Shown: piece after piece, positions 6,710 to 14,708 of the stretch
How positions within the stretch are numbered: the first letter of the stretch is position 1
Layout: every line of letters starts with the position of its first letter
DNA from: Terriglobia bacterium
Lineage (GTDB): Bacteria > Acidobacteriota > Terriglobia > UBA7540
Assembly (NCBI GenBank): GCA_030040295.1
Contig: JASHTZ010000219.1
Span: forward strand, 1-17,623
Direction of reading: 5' to 3'
Length of the DNA: 17,623 nucleotides
Notes under the pieces: model-generated
What the model was told of the DNA's origin: nothing
Database searches by the model: none
The model's input: the letters and a program-made list of their open reading frames with translations, nothing else
Translations under genes and position numbers: made by a program

Positions 6710-6730
6710 TTCTCGTGATACATTTCCTCC

Positions 6731-8281
6731 ATGCGAACTCTCATCGAATGCGTTCCCAACTTCAGCGAGGGCCGCGATTCCGCCGTGGTGGAGGCGTTGA
6801 TTCGCGCGCTGCTGGCGGGGCCGGACGTTTACCTGCTCGACCGCGAGATGGATGCGGACCACAACCGGTGCGTCATCACCATCGTCGGCGCGCCGGAGAG
6901 CATTGGCAAAGCGGCGCTGCGCGGAATGGCCGAGGCCGCGGAATTGATCGACCTGAACCACCACCAGGGAGCGCACCCGCGCCTGGGCGCTACGGATGTT
7001 GTGCCCTTCGTTCCCATCGCCGGCGTCACGCTTGCTGATTGCGCGCGCATCGCGGAGTGGGTGGCGGAGGAAGCCTGGCGGAAGCTCAGGATTCCGACGT
7101 ATCTTTACGAAGCCGCGGCCCGCCGGCCGGAGCGCGTGAATCTGGAGAACATCCGGCGCGGGCAATTTGAGGGAGTGCGCGCGGAAATCGCCACCCGCCC
7201 GGAACGCCTGCCGGACTTCGGCGAGCCGGCGCTCCACCCCACGGCGGGCGCAACGGTGGTGGGCGCGCGCAAATTCTTGATTGCTTACAACATCAACCTG
7301 AACACTCCTGATGTTGCGCCAGCAAAGGCCATCGCCAAGAAGATTCGCGCCTCGAGCGGCGGGTTTCCCTGCGTCAAAGCCATGGGAGTGGATCTGAAGG
7401 CCCGCAACCTGGCACAGGTTTCCATGAATCTGACGGATTTTGAGACTACTTCCATCGCTACGGTTTTCGAGGCCGTGAGCAGGGAAGCCGTCCAGGCCGG
7501 ATTGGAAGTGGCAGGCAGTGAAATTGTGGGTTTGGTGCCGCGCCAGGCGCTTGTCAACACGGCAGTGCAGTTCCTGCGAGTGGAAAATTTTACGCCAGAA
7601 TTGATTGTGGAGAACCGGTTGGAGCAAGTACTCTCCGATGGAAAAGGGAAACTGGAAACTGGAGATTCGAAATCGAGTATGGGAAAGTCCGGTGCTTCAG
7701 ACGCGCCTTTGCGGGTAATGGTCGAGGCGTTTGTGAAAGCCGTTGCGGCGCCCACTCCCACTCCGGGCGGCGGGAGCGTAGCAGCGCTGGCAGGGGCGCT
7801 GGCGGCGGGCCTGGGAGAAATGGTTTGCGGGATTTCTCTGAAGCGCAAATCGCTGGAGGCGCATTACTCGCAACTCGAAGCTTCGCGAGAGCATCTCGCC
7901 ACGTTGCGCGAGTGCTTGATGGAAAACATCGATCGCGATGCGCAAAGTTACGAAGCTGTGCTGGCGGCCTGCAAACTGCCCAAAGCCACTGAGGCGGAAG
8001 TGGAAGCCCGCCGGCAGGCCATCGAGTCAGCCAACAAGAAAGCCTCAGAGATGCCGCTGGCGACCGCGGAATGGGCTGCTGCCGTCGAGCGCGAAATCGC
8101 CGGGTTGACGGGAATCATCATCCCTCAAGCCGCCTCGGATCTGCGCGTGGCGAACGACCTGGCCGCGGCTTCGCGCCAGGGCGGAATCGACAACGTGTGG
8201 GCCAACCTGCCGGCCGTCCGCGACATCGCCTGGCGGCAGGAGATCGAAGCTCGGCTGAGAAAGCTCCGGAATCGGGAATAG
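6731..8281 (+). CDS. ftcD: Glutamate formimidoyltransferase / formimidotetrahydrofolate cyclodeaminase fusion
   Basis: The 516-residue protein has the two-enzyme architecture of animal FTCD (about 540). Residues 1-180 and 181-300 are the N- and C-terminal parts of the formimidoyltransferase. It moves the formimino group from N-formimino-L-glutamate to tetrahydrofolate; CVPNFSEGRD (7-16) and HHQGAHPRLGATDVVPF (77-93) are seen, with His82 at the catalytic position of the mammalian enzyme. A linker (about 300-328) precedes the cyclodeaminase (329-510: APTPTPGGGSVAALAGALAAG), which releases ammonia to give 5,10-methenyl-THF. The enzyme is cytoplasmic and completes the pathway from the HutI product. 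The ATG at 6731 has no ribosome site (the upstream bases are pyrimidine-rich), and a palindromic repeat ends 21 bases before it. The linker is encoded partly by a heptamer-periodic tract (7647-7677). Confidence 0.96.
   Translation: MRTLIECVPNFSEGRDSAVVEALIRALLAGPDVYLLDREMDADHNRCVITIVGAPESIGKAALRGMAEAAELIDLNHHQGAHPRLGATDVVPFVPIAGVTLADCARIAEWVAEEAWRKLRIPTYLYEAAARRPERVNLENIRRGQFEGVRAEIATRPERLPDFGEPALHPTAGATVVGARKFLIAYNINLNTPDVAPAKAIAKKIRASSGGFPCVKAMGVDLKARNLAQVSMNLTDFETTSIATVFEAVSREAVQAGLEVAGSEIVGLVPRQALVNTAVQFLRVENFTPELIVENRLEQVLSDGKGKLETGDSKSSMGKSGASDAPLRVMVEAFVKAVAAPTPTPGGGSVAALAGALAAGLGEMVCGISLKRKSLEAHYSQLEASREHLATLRECLMENIDRDAQSYEAVLAACKLPKATEAEVEARRQAIESANKKASEMPLATAEWAAAVEREIAGLTGIIIPQAASDLRVANDLAAASRQGGIDNVWANLPAVRDIAWRQEIEARLRKLRNRE
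7647..7677. repeat. Heptamer-periodic tract in the ftcD linker
   Basis: GGAAACT, GGAAACT, GGAGATT, CGAAATC and a partial GAG follow at 7-base intervals. They encode about residues 305-315 (KGKLETGDSKS) between the two FtcD domains. The period and CGAA/TTCGA core match the array before hutI (83-110), so the same type of simple repeat occurs in a coding linker and in an intergenic site. Confidence 0.6.
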
Positions 8282-8321
8282 GGAGTGGGGACACCAATGG
8301 TCGCCGCATGAACCCACGCTG

Positions 8322-8371
8322 TTCATAAAACAAAATAAGGGCGGCCCAGAACATAATGGGTCGCCCTTATT
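8322..8371 (-). terminator. Intrinsic terminator of the small minus-strand gene
   Basis: Arms 8334-8347 and 8358-8371 form a 14-bp stem (AATAAGGGCGGCCC and GGGTCGCCCTTATT, one G-U pair) with a 10-base loop. Read on the minus strand the stem is followed by a T-rich tail (TTTGTTTTATG), so it is oriented for the gene ending at 8396, 25 bases away. The plus-strand exit is only short CTTATT, so it might stop ftcD transcripts weakly. Confidence 0.85.
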
Positions 8372-8395
8372 GGCGCTCAGCCTTGCGCTCTCCGC

Positions 8396-8653
8396 TTATT
8401 CGCTTGGGGAGTTCTTCTTTCGGGCAGTGAAGCGCACCTGAGTAGGTGAAGCGTCATCCCCGATTTTTTCCACCAACCATTGTGACCTCGACTCCGTGGA
8501 GCCCAGATGTTCAATGCTGGCGATAGAGTGGCCCGCCTGGCACTCATAGCGGGACACATCACCTGAAGGCGAAACTACTCGAAAAGTTCCCTGCTCGCCT
8601 TCCAGTAATACAGCGGGATTAGTTGTTTGTTTTTGTTCTCCTACTGAGAACAT
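8396..8653 (-). CDS. Small protein of unknown function, 85 residues
   Basis: I recognise no family. The protein starts MFSVGEQKQTTNPAVLLEG and continues with a Gly/Val-rich, probably beta, stretch (GTFRVVSPSGDVSRYECQAG) and a polar basic C-terminus (RFTARKKNSPSE). No signal peptide or membrane segment is seen, so it is probably cytoplasmic. It is likely a real gene: a GGGAGG ribosome site lies 9 bases before the ATG, a promoter candidate (TTGCCA-16-TACACT) lies at 8714-8687, and a good intrinsic terminator follows 25 bases after the stop. It converges on ftcD and stands alone, so it is a monocistronic unit. One Cys and one His (YECQAGH) are its only notable residues. Confidence 0.7.
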   Translation of the reverse strand: MFSVGEQKQTTNPAVLLEGEQGTFRVVSPSGDVSRYECQAGHSIASIEHLGSTESRSQWLVEKIGDDASPTQVRFTARKKNSPSE

Positions 8654-8686
8654 AGGCTGATCCCTCCCTTCTGTTGATAATTTGCC

Positions 8687-8714
8687 AGTGTAGGGCCCCG
8701 GCCGCCGCTGGCAA
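8687..8714 (-). promoter_or_regulatory. Candidate promoter for the small minus-strand gene
   Basis: On the minus strand TTGCCA (8714-8709, 5 of 6 to consensus) is 16 bases from TACACT (8692-8687, 4 of 6). The distance to the ATG at 8653 is 34 bases and a ribosome site lies between. It is a moderate match in a GC-rich region and could be chance. Confidence 0.35.
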
Positions 8715-8962
8715 TCCCGGCAGCAGGAATAGCACCGCCCCCGGCCTCAAAGTTCAGCCGGCGTTCCAACTGCTTGTCCCTCGCAGCTTCCAAGCGGGGG
8801 GCAATTCTAGCGTGGCGGGCCTCTCGTCCCATTCGAGAGGTCTTCACGTTATCGAATGCCCCGGACCGAAGTCAATCAGGTGAATACCCGTCGCCGAAAT
8901 GTTGCACGTCGCGCCCTACCCCCAGGGAATTCAAGGCAATGACGGGGCTCGGCTTGTGATAT

Positions 8963-8991
8963 TTGACTGTAATTTTGCGCGCGCATAGAAT
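8963..8991 (+). promoter_or_regulatory. Near-consensus sigma70 promoter of the PBP1A gene
   Basis: TTGACT (8963-8968, 5 of 6) and TAGAAT (8986-8991, 5 of 6) are 17 bases apart, the best spacing. Transcription would begin near 8998. That is at or after the upstream TTG (8997), so this promoter favours ATG at 9012 as the start. Confidence 0.75.
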
Positions 8992-9011
8992 CGAGTTTGG
9001 ACGAGCTACCA

Positions 9012-11471
9012 ATGGATTTTGATTTTGATACCATCATTCCCGAACCACCCCCGCCGCCTCTCAGACCTCCTCGCCGCGGACGGAGCCGAAAGCTTTTCGG
9101 CCAATTTGTTTTCCTGATCCTGCTGCTTCTCTCGATCGGAGCAGGAGCTTTAGGCGGACTGGTGTTCGTTTATTCCTCCGACCTGCCCAAGGTTCGCGAA
9201 CTCACCGACTATCGCCCGGACGTGATGACGGAGATTTATGCGGATGATGGAACGGCGATCGGAAGTTTTGCCCTTGAGCACCGCGTCATCGTTACTTACA
9301 ACCAGATTCCTCCTGTCCTCCGCAACGCGGTCATTTCAATTGAGGACAGGCATTTCGAAAGCCACTGGGGCGTGGACGTGCTGGGCATCATTCGCGCGGC
9401 CATCAAGGATGTGCTGGCCTGGCGCAAATCGCAGGGCGCCAGCACGCTGACGCAGCAGCTCAGCCGCATGCTTTTCCTCACCCCCAACCGCAGCTTCCAC
9501 AGAAAAATCCAGGAAGCGCTGCTGGCCATTCAGATTGAGCGCTTCTTTACGAAGGACCAGATCTTCACGATGTACGCCAATCAGGTGGATTTGGGGCACG
9601 GGAATTTTGGATTTGAAGCCGCATCGCAATTCTACTTCGGCAAGCACCTGAACCAGTTGACGTTGCCGGAAGCGGCGACGCTGGCGGGTATTCCGCGCTC
9701 GCCGACATTGTATTCGCCCATCACCCATCCGGAGCAGGCCCGCCGGCGGCGCAACCAGGTGCTTCAGGCCATGCGGGAAAACGACAAGATCGATTCCACG
9801 CAGCTTAAGGATGCCGTCGCCGCGCCTCTGGGCTTGAACATCCAGCGCTGGAACTACACGATTGCCCCATATTTTGTGGAGGAAGTCCGCGAGTTCCTGG
9901 AGAGGAAATACGGACCAGAAGAAGTGAGCGAAAAGGGACTGCGCGTCTATACCACGCTCGATATCGGGTTGCAGCATATGGCGGAAGAGGCCTTGAAAAA
10001 GGGCTTGCGCGTGGATGACAAGCGGCGCGGCTGGCGCGGCGCCCAAAAGAACATCCTGAAGGACCATTTTTCGGCTCCCGACGGCACGCGCGCCAATCTC
10101 CAGACTTACGTTGACGACGATTGGAACAAACCGCCACAGGTGGATGACCTCATCCACGGGTTGGTGATGGACGTGAAGCCCGATTATGCCGACGTGCGGT
10201 TTGGCGACTTGATGGCGCGGATTGCTCCGCCGGATTTTTCCTGGACCAACAAGCAGCTTCCCTCCCAGGTATTCTCTCCCGGGGATGTGGACCTGTTTCT
10301 TGTCAAGGAAGTGAAGGGAAACACCATCAAGGCTACCCTGGATCAGGAGCCCGACGTCCAAGGCGCCATCCTGGCGATCGACAATTCCACGGGCGAGATC
10401 AAAGCGATGGTGGGTGGGTATGATTGGACCGAAAGCAAGTTCAATCGCGCTGTGCAGGCGGAACGCCAGGTGGGTTCTTCTTTCAAGGTTTACGTCTACT
10501 CCCAGGCGGTGATGGACGGGACCTCGCCCTTTGACACCATTTTGGACGAGCCGGTCAGCTACTCCACTTCTTCGGGCATCTGGGCGCCGCATAATTACGA
10601 CGATAAATTCGAAGGAAACATCACGGTGTTGCACGCGCTGGCGGAGTCGCGCAACGTGCCCGCCGTCCGCACGCTGGCGCGCGTGGGAGTGGACAAGGTT
10701 ATCAAGCTGTGCCGCAGATTTGGAATCACCTCGCGGCTGGTGCCGAACTTGCCCCTGGCTTTGGGCGCCTCGGACCTGACGCTTCTCGAACACACCTCCG
10801 CGTTCACCACCTTTCCCGACGATGGAGTGCACATTGCCCCGCGCATGGTCACGCGCGTGACCAATTATGATGGCCGTTTGATTGATGATTTCCCCGCAGA
10901 GGTGACGGACGTCATCCCCGCCTCGACGGCGCGCATCATGGTCTCGATGCTGCGCGAGGTTTTCAACTCCGGCACCGCCGTATCCGGCAAAGCCTTTGCC
11001 ACAAAGTATCCGGTGGGGGGAAAAACCGGGACGACCAACGATTTCACGGACGCCTGGTTCCTGGGATTTTCGCCCTCGCTCACTTGCGGAGTCTATGTTG
11101 GCTTCGATGACCATCGCACGCTGGGTGACAAAGAGGAGGGGGCAAGGGTGGCGCTGCCCATCTGGCTGGATTTCATGGGGCACGCGCTAAAGGACAAGCC
11201 GGTGCAGGAATTCGCGCATTCGCCTCTGCTTACCTCGCCGGCCCAGGTGACGCAAATTCTGGCCAGCGCGACGCCGGAGGGCCTGCTGACTCCCACGTCT
11301 GCCGCGGCTGCGGTGAGCACGCCCGCTCCGCAAGCGCCGCCGCCCGCCGCACTGCCCGAGGCGCCTAAGAAACCTGCTGTTCCTGCTGCCACGGCACCGA
11401 AGGCCGCCCCCGCAAGCGCTCCCTCCAATCCGGCGGGCAAGAGTGTGACGCCGTCCACGGCGAACCGTTGA
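9012..11471 (+). CDS. mrcA: Class A penicillin-binding protein, PBP1A type
   Basis: This bifunctional peptidoglycan synthase polymerises lipid II glycan strands and cross-links their peptides. From ATG 9012 it is 819 residues: a Pro/Arg-rich cytoplasmic tail, one membrane anchor (about 28-55), a GT51 transglycosylase (about 60-240) with the catalytic Glu111 in IEDRHFESHWGVD and GASTLTQQL, an OB-like insert (about 370-450), and a transpeptidase with S489SFK, S546RN and K671TGT. All three active-site motifs are intact. The C-terminus (about 765-819) is a Pro/Ala-rich tail in the periplasm. A TTG at 8997 would add five residues but lies at the predicted transcription start, so I prefer ATG 9012. 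No ribosome site is strong. It is monocistronic and converges with the FHA gene. Confidence 0.95.
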   Translation: MDFDFDTIIPEPPPPPLRPPRRGRSRKLFGQFVFLILLLLSIGAGALGGLVFVYSSDLPKVRELTDYRPDVMTEIYADDGTAIGSFALEHRVIVTYNQIPPVLRNAVISIEDRHFESHWGVDVLGIIRAAIKDVLAWRKSQGASTLTQQLSRMLFLTPNRSFHRKIQEALLAIQIERFFTKDQIFTMYANQVDLGHGNFGFEAASQFYFGKHLNQLTLPEAATLAGIPRSPTLYSPITHPEQARRRRNQVLQAMRENDKIDSTQLKDAVAAPLGLNIQRWNYTIAPYFVEEVREFLERKYGPEEVSEKGLRVYTTLDIGLQHMAEEALKKGLRVDDKRRGWRGAQKNILKDHFSAPDGTRANLQTYVDDDWNKPPQVDDLIHGLVMDVKPDYADVRFGDLMARIAPPDFSWTNKQLPSQVFSPGDVDLFLVKEVKGNTIKATLDQEPDVQGAILAIDNSTGEIKAMVGGYDWTESKFNRAVQAERQVGSSFKVYVYSQAVMDGTSPFDTILDEPVSYSTSSGIWAPHNYDDKFEGNITVLHALAESRNVPAVRTLARVGVDKVIKLCRRFGITSRLVPNLPLALGASDLTLLEHTSAFTTFPDDGVHIAPRMVTRVTNYDGRLIDDFPAEVTDVIPASTARIMVSMLREVFNSGTAVSGKAFATKYPVGGKTGTTNDFTDAWFLGFSPSLTCGVYVGFDDHRTLGDKEEGARVALPIWLDFMGHALKDKPVQEFAHSPLLTSPAQVTQILASATPEGLLTPTSAAAAVSTPAPQAPPPAALPEAPKKPAVPAATAPKAAPASAPSNPAGKSVTPSTANR

Positions 11472-11639
11472 ATCCTTGACAACTGGAATGAAGAGGCGCC
11501 GGAAGTTTGTGGGATCTCAGCCGGGAGTTATCGCCGTGGCTCGAAACAGGGGAAATGGCGAAGCGCGATGTTGCTAAAGCAAAGTGCGATGAAATTACCG
11601 CGACAGGCGGATGACCTGAGCGCCGGAGGCCCTTGACGC

Positions 11640-12380
11640 CTACCAGGCAACAAGATTGAACTGGAACAGGGCTTTGCCCACGGCCAGCATGTCGCCTTCT
11701 TGCAGTTCCACCTTGGAGGTGAGCGGAACACCATTGACGGAGACTTTGTTGCCGATTGGGGAGATGTGGTAAATCTCTTTCTGCTTGTTGATGGTTGCGG
11801 CAATTTTCGGCGCGAACCAACCCTTAAGGCGGACCGAGCATTGCTCGGATTTGCCGATCATGTAGGTCCCTGAAGTGAGAAGAAATTCCTTATCGGTTGT
11901 CTTGCCCTTGAGCACGGTCAATTTGCCCACCCGCGCGACGTGCTTCCCGGTGGCGGCAGTATGCCCCTTTTCGAACGCGTCCTGAAGCTCACGCCGCATT
12001 TTGGTATCGAGAACCATGGTGCCCGTGAGCTTGACCTCTTCGCTGTCACCTTGCGATTTGGCTGCGGCGGCAGGGACGGGCTTTGCTCCGGGGCGATCCA
12101 GGGAGAAGCGTACTGTATGCTTGCCGACGGTGATCACGTCTCCGTGCGTGAGCGGGGCCTGGGTGATTCGAGCTCCGTTGAGAAACGTGCCGTTCAAGCT
12201 GCCCAGGTCCTCGACGTAATAGACTCCGGTCTGGGAATAGACGCGCGCATGCTGAAATGAGACGGCGGGGTTGTCAATGTAAAGGTCGCCCTTCGGCGAC
12301 CGCCCGATGGTCACGGGGGCGTCACCTATTCCCACCTCTTTCAGAACCGAGTCCCCAAAGCAAAGTTTCAAAACCGGCAT
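11640..12380 (-). CDS. Double FHA-domain protein
   Basis: The 246-residue soluble protein has two FHA domains, which bind phosphothreonine peptides in Ser/Thr kinase signalling or secretion systems. FHA1 (about 20-95) is canonical: TIGRSPKGD with Gly26-Arg27, Ser41 and His44 in SFQHARVY, and LGSLNGTFLNG (59-69). A Pro/Ala linker and a segment with TGTMVLDT (119-126) follow. FHA2 (about 150-243) keeps the GKSEQCSVRL and VNG strands but has KIAAT where Ser and His should be, so it probably no longer binds phosphothreonine. A GAAGGTGA ribosome site is 3-5 bases from the ATG and a promoter lies at 12474-12445. No kinase or phosphatase is in the window. The gene lies 140 bases downstream of the glycosidase-like gene on the same strand. 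Confidence 0.9.
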   Translation of the reverse strand: MPVLKLCFGDSVLKEVGIGDAPVTIGRSPKGDLYIDNPAVSFQHARVYSQTGVYYVEDLGSLNGTFLNGARITQAPLTHGDVITVGKHTVRFSLDRPGAKPVPAAAAKSQGDSEEVKLTGTMVLDTKMRRELQDAFEKGHTAATGKHVARVGKLTVLKGKTTDKEFLLTSGTYMIGKSEQCSVRLKGWFAPKIAATINKQKEIYHISPIGNKVSVNGVPLTSKVELQEGDMLAVGKALFQFNLVAW

Positions 12381-12444
12381 GGGTCACCTTCGGTAAATTG
12401 GAAGTCTTTCCGAATGTTCTCCTGCTACCCTTACTAGTTCCAGC

Positions 12445-12474
12445 ATTATAAATCATACGTCCAGTTTTTGAGAA
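12445..12474 (-). promoter_or_regulatory. Sigma70 promoter of the FHA gene
   Basis: On the minus strand a perfect -10 TATAAT (12450-12445) has TTCTCA (12474-12469, 4 of 6) 18 bases upstream. The leader to the ATG at 12380 would be about 58 bases. It lets the FHA gene be transcribed independently of the gene before it. Confidence 0.55.
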
Positions 12475-12520
12475 GGTTATTTCAGACTGGCATATGGGGA
12501 AATTGGGGTTTAAAGCTCTT

Positions 12521-14551
12521 CTACTTGGCTGTTTTCTCATTCCAAAGTCCCGCAATCCTGCGCTGGCGCTCGTCGGAGGACTGCGCGTAGGATTTCATCA
12601 ACTTCGCGAGCCCGTCATACAGGTCCGTGGCGGCGTCGACGTAGGACTTATCCGCCGCAGCTTCCGAAACCTCGGGCAATCGCGGAATCTTGCCCGCAGC
12701 GAGCAGTCCGTGGCGTTCGCGGGCGACGAGGGCGGCTTTTTCGATGAGGCGGGCGTGGGCTGCTTCATAACTGTCGCCGAAACCCGCGGCTTTCAGTCGC
12801 AATTGGAATCCATCCATTCGCGCGGCGAGGTCGTGGAGTTCTTTATCATATTGCCAAGCCATCTCGGTCTGATCGTACTCAAGCATTTCCGGCAGGTTTT
12901 TGGCCTTTGCGAGCGCAGTGAGTCTGGCTGAGCTCCCGCCGCGCGCAATCACGATGTGCGCTTCATCGGGCGTCTCTGCGTAGGGAAGGAATATAGAGTC
13001 CTTGTTAAATTTGCGCCACGCCTTTCCATTCATCCGCACGGAAGTTACCGGGCCGTGCCCCACGGTAGCCAGGAACAGCCGCTTGGTTCCAAACCGCACG
13101 GGATCGAGCTGCTGAAGCTCGCTGATTCCGGGTGGAATGTGCGGGATGAGCGTCAGCCCGTCGGCGCGATACAGGTATTCGAAAAGTCCGCGCAGCATCG
13201 CCGCCGAAGGTCCGAAGGCGTCGTAGGTGATATTGATGGGCTGGTTGGGCTGATAGACCTCATTCCCAAAATCGGCAAGCGGATTATCCATGCGAAATCG
13301 CCGCGCAAAGATGAGCATTTTTTCCATGGAGCGGCGCGCGTCGTCAAACTTGCCCAGCCGGTAATAAGCCAGAATCATCCGCGCTTCGCACGTGGACCAC
13401 TCCCCGCCGTTCACCCATTCGCCGAATCGCCACATGCCCACGGGCTTGGTATACATATCGTCGAGCGAGGGGTAATTGGGAAGAATGAAGCCATAGGTGC
13501 GTAATCCTGGAATGGAGGCGATCATGGCGTAGATTTTCTTCGCCTGGGCGTCATCCACTACGCGGAGGGCGATGGCATCGTGATTCGGTGGGGCCTCAAA
13601 GTACCCATGAATCGGGGCGCCGAAGACTCCGTGCCGCGTGCCGTCCGGGTCGAGCGATTTGATGAAGTACCCCTGGTCGGTGGTGAGCAGCGGCAGACCC
13701 TTGCGCGCCAGCTTGCGCCGTTCTGCATAAACCGCAGCCGCGTGGGTCGCTCCAGCCAGCTTTTCGAGTTCAATCAAGCGATCGAGCGCGGCGATGTAGG
13801 TGATGGAAAGTCCCGTCAAATAGGCTTTACCGTAAGTGCCGTCCGGGCGCGCCCAACCCGCGTAACTGGGACCCAGCAGATTCGCCGCCGGCCCGGCAAG
13901 AAACAAGTTGTTTTTCGGGTCGCGCCGCGTGTCCAGCAGATTCGCGGCCCGCTCGAGCAAGGGCAGGTAATGCGCAATCGCTGCATGGTCGCGGCTGATC
14001 AGCAGCAGTTCCGATTGCAGCAACACTCCCGCCGCCGTGAATTCCAGCGCCCAATCGTGAATTTCGCGCCGGCCGTCGCCCTGCTTGTAGATGATGCAAC
14101 CTGGGAGTGCCGCATCGCACAGCAATCCATCGGGCGCCACGTAATTATTCCTGGGCTTGCTCGGGCATCCTTCGCGGTGGCCGTCACCCATTTGGTCGAA
14201 CCACAGGTCCTGGGCGTTTTGCAGAAATGTCAGGAGTGGCTCCTGGTAGAAGGGCAGCGCGCAGTAGGTGGTGCCGTAGCTGTTCTGAATCCACCAAGCT
14301 TTCCACGTCGGTCCTTCCAGGAAGCCGTTCCAATCGGGATCGTAAAGCATCGGCAGGCTCTGGAATTCGGGGTCGGGCTCGAAAACGCGCCGCGCGGTTT
14401 CCAGCAGTTGCAGATATTGCACGTCGCCCCGCCCGCGATAGTGCTTGCCCTCAAACCAACTGGAATCCGCGGCGGTGGCGTTCAAACAAGCAGTGAGTAG
14501 AATTGCGCAAACAAGAAATCTGAGCTTCCCAATCGCTAGAAATGAACCCAT
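12521..14551 (-). CDS. Exported (alpha/alpha)6-barrel glycosidase-like protein
   Basis: The 676-residue protein begins with an export signal. LLTAC at 18-22 fits a lipobox, so it may be a lipoprotein anchored at Cys22; cleavage by signal peptidase I after ATA (25-27) is the alternative. Residues about 45-465 have the helical-hairpin pattern of six-hairpin glycosidases: NGFLEGPTWKAWWIQNSYG (75-93), EIHDWALEF (163-171), AGWARPDGTYGKAY (231-244), and FGEWVNGGEWSTCEARMILAYYRLG (376-400), the last resembling the W-x-N-G-x-x-W region of trehalase-like enzymes. About 465-560 looks like a beta-sandwich, and 570-676 is a long helical, probably coiled-coil tail. Substrate and catalytic acids cannot be fixed by eye. 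There is no ribosome site; the start codon lies next to a duplicated sequence and a palindrome. Confidence 0.75.
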   Translation of the reverse strand: MGSFLAIGKLRFLVCAILLTACLNATAADSSWFEGKHYRGRGDVQYLQLLETARRVFEPDPEFQSLPMLYDPDWNGFLEGPTWKAWWIQNSYGTTYCALPFYQEPLLTFLQNAQDLWFDQMGDGHREGCPSKPRNNYVAPDGLLCDAALPGCIIYKQGDGRREIHDWALEFTAAGVLLQSELLLISRDHAAIAHYLPLLERAANLLDTRRDPKNNLFLAGPAANLLGPSYAGWARPDGTYGKAYLTGLSITYIAALDRLIELEKLAGATHAAAVYAERRKLARKGLPLLTTDQGYFIKSLDPDGTRHGVFGAPIHGYFEAPPNHDAIALRVVDDAQAKKIYAMIASIPGLRTYGFILPNYPSLDDMYTKPVGMWRFGEWVNGGEWSTCEARMILAYYRLGKFDDARRSMEKMLIFARRFRMDNPLADFGNEVYQPNQPINITYDAFGPSAAMLRGLFEYLYRADGLTLIPHIPPGISELQQLDPVRFGTKRLFLATVGHGPVTSVRMNGKAWRKFNKDSIFLPYAETPDEAHIVIARGGSSARLTALAKAKNLPEMLEYDQTEMAWQYDKELHDLAARMDGFQLRLKAAGFGDSYEAAHARLIEKAALVARERHGLLAAGKIPRLPEVSEAAADKSYVDAATDLYDGLAKLMKSYAQSSDERQRRIAGLWNEKTAK

Positions 14552-14564
14552 CGCTAGATTCTAA

Positions 14565-14579
14565 ATGAATTTGATTCAT
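14565..14579. promoter_or_regulatory. Palindrome next to the glycosidase-like start codon
   Basis: ATGAAT-TTG-ATTCAT is a perfect inverted repeat with 6-base arms, 14 bases upstream of the minus-strand start codon. A TAGAAT -10-like hexamer lies beside it on the minus strand, and ATCGCTAGA is directly repeated at 14532-14540 and 14550-14558 across the start codon. It has the size and position of an operator, but no regulator is known. Confidence 0.35.
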
Positions 14580-14679
14580 CGCGTGGCGCCGGCCGCGAAA
14601 TTTTCGGTGGAAAACCCGGACGTCGGAGACTCCGATACGACACGCTGGTCTATGGCATCTTGACCCAGGCATTATTCCC

Positions 14680-14708
14680 TTGCAAGGCAAATGGGATTAA
14701 CTTAGAAT
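14680..14708 (+). promoter_or_regulatory. Candidate promoter for the first C-H-C-C protein
   Basis: TTGCAA (14680-14685, 4 of 6) and TAGAAT (14703-14708, 5 of 6) are separated by the best spacing of 17 bases. It would give an unusually long leader of about 150 bases before the gene at 14864. Confidence 0.45.

Larger units (their letters stand above)
8654..8996. other. Intergenic region between divergent genes
   Basis: These 343 bases separate the small minus-strand gene from the PBP1A gene. They hold the two divergent promoter candidates (8687-8714 minus, 8963-8991 plus). The middle, about 8715-8960, is GC-rich, with short open frames on both strands but none with a ribosome site or convincing composition. 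I see no RNA gene or repeat in it. Confidence 0.6.

Noticed and set aside
9336..11183. 615-residue open frame opposite the PBP1A gene
   Set aside because: The plus strand holds a complete PBP1A with all catalytic motifs; the antisense translation is His/Arg/Val-rich and without domains.
13580..14500. 306-residue plus-strand frame opposite the glycosidase-like gene
   Set aside because: No ribosome site, no recognisable domain, and composition typical of an antisense shadow.
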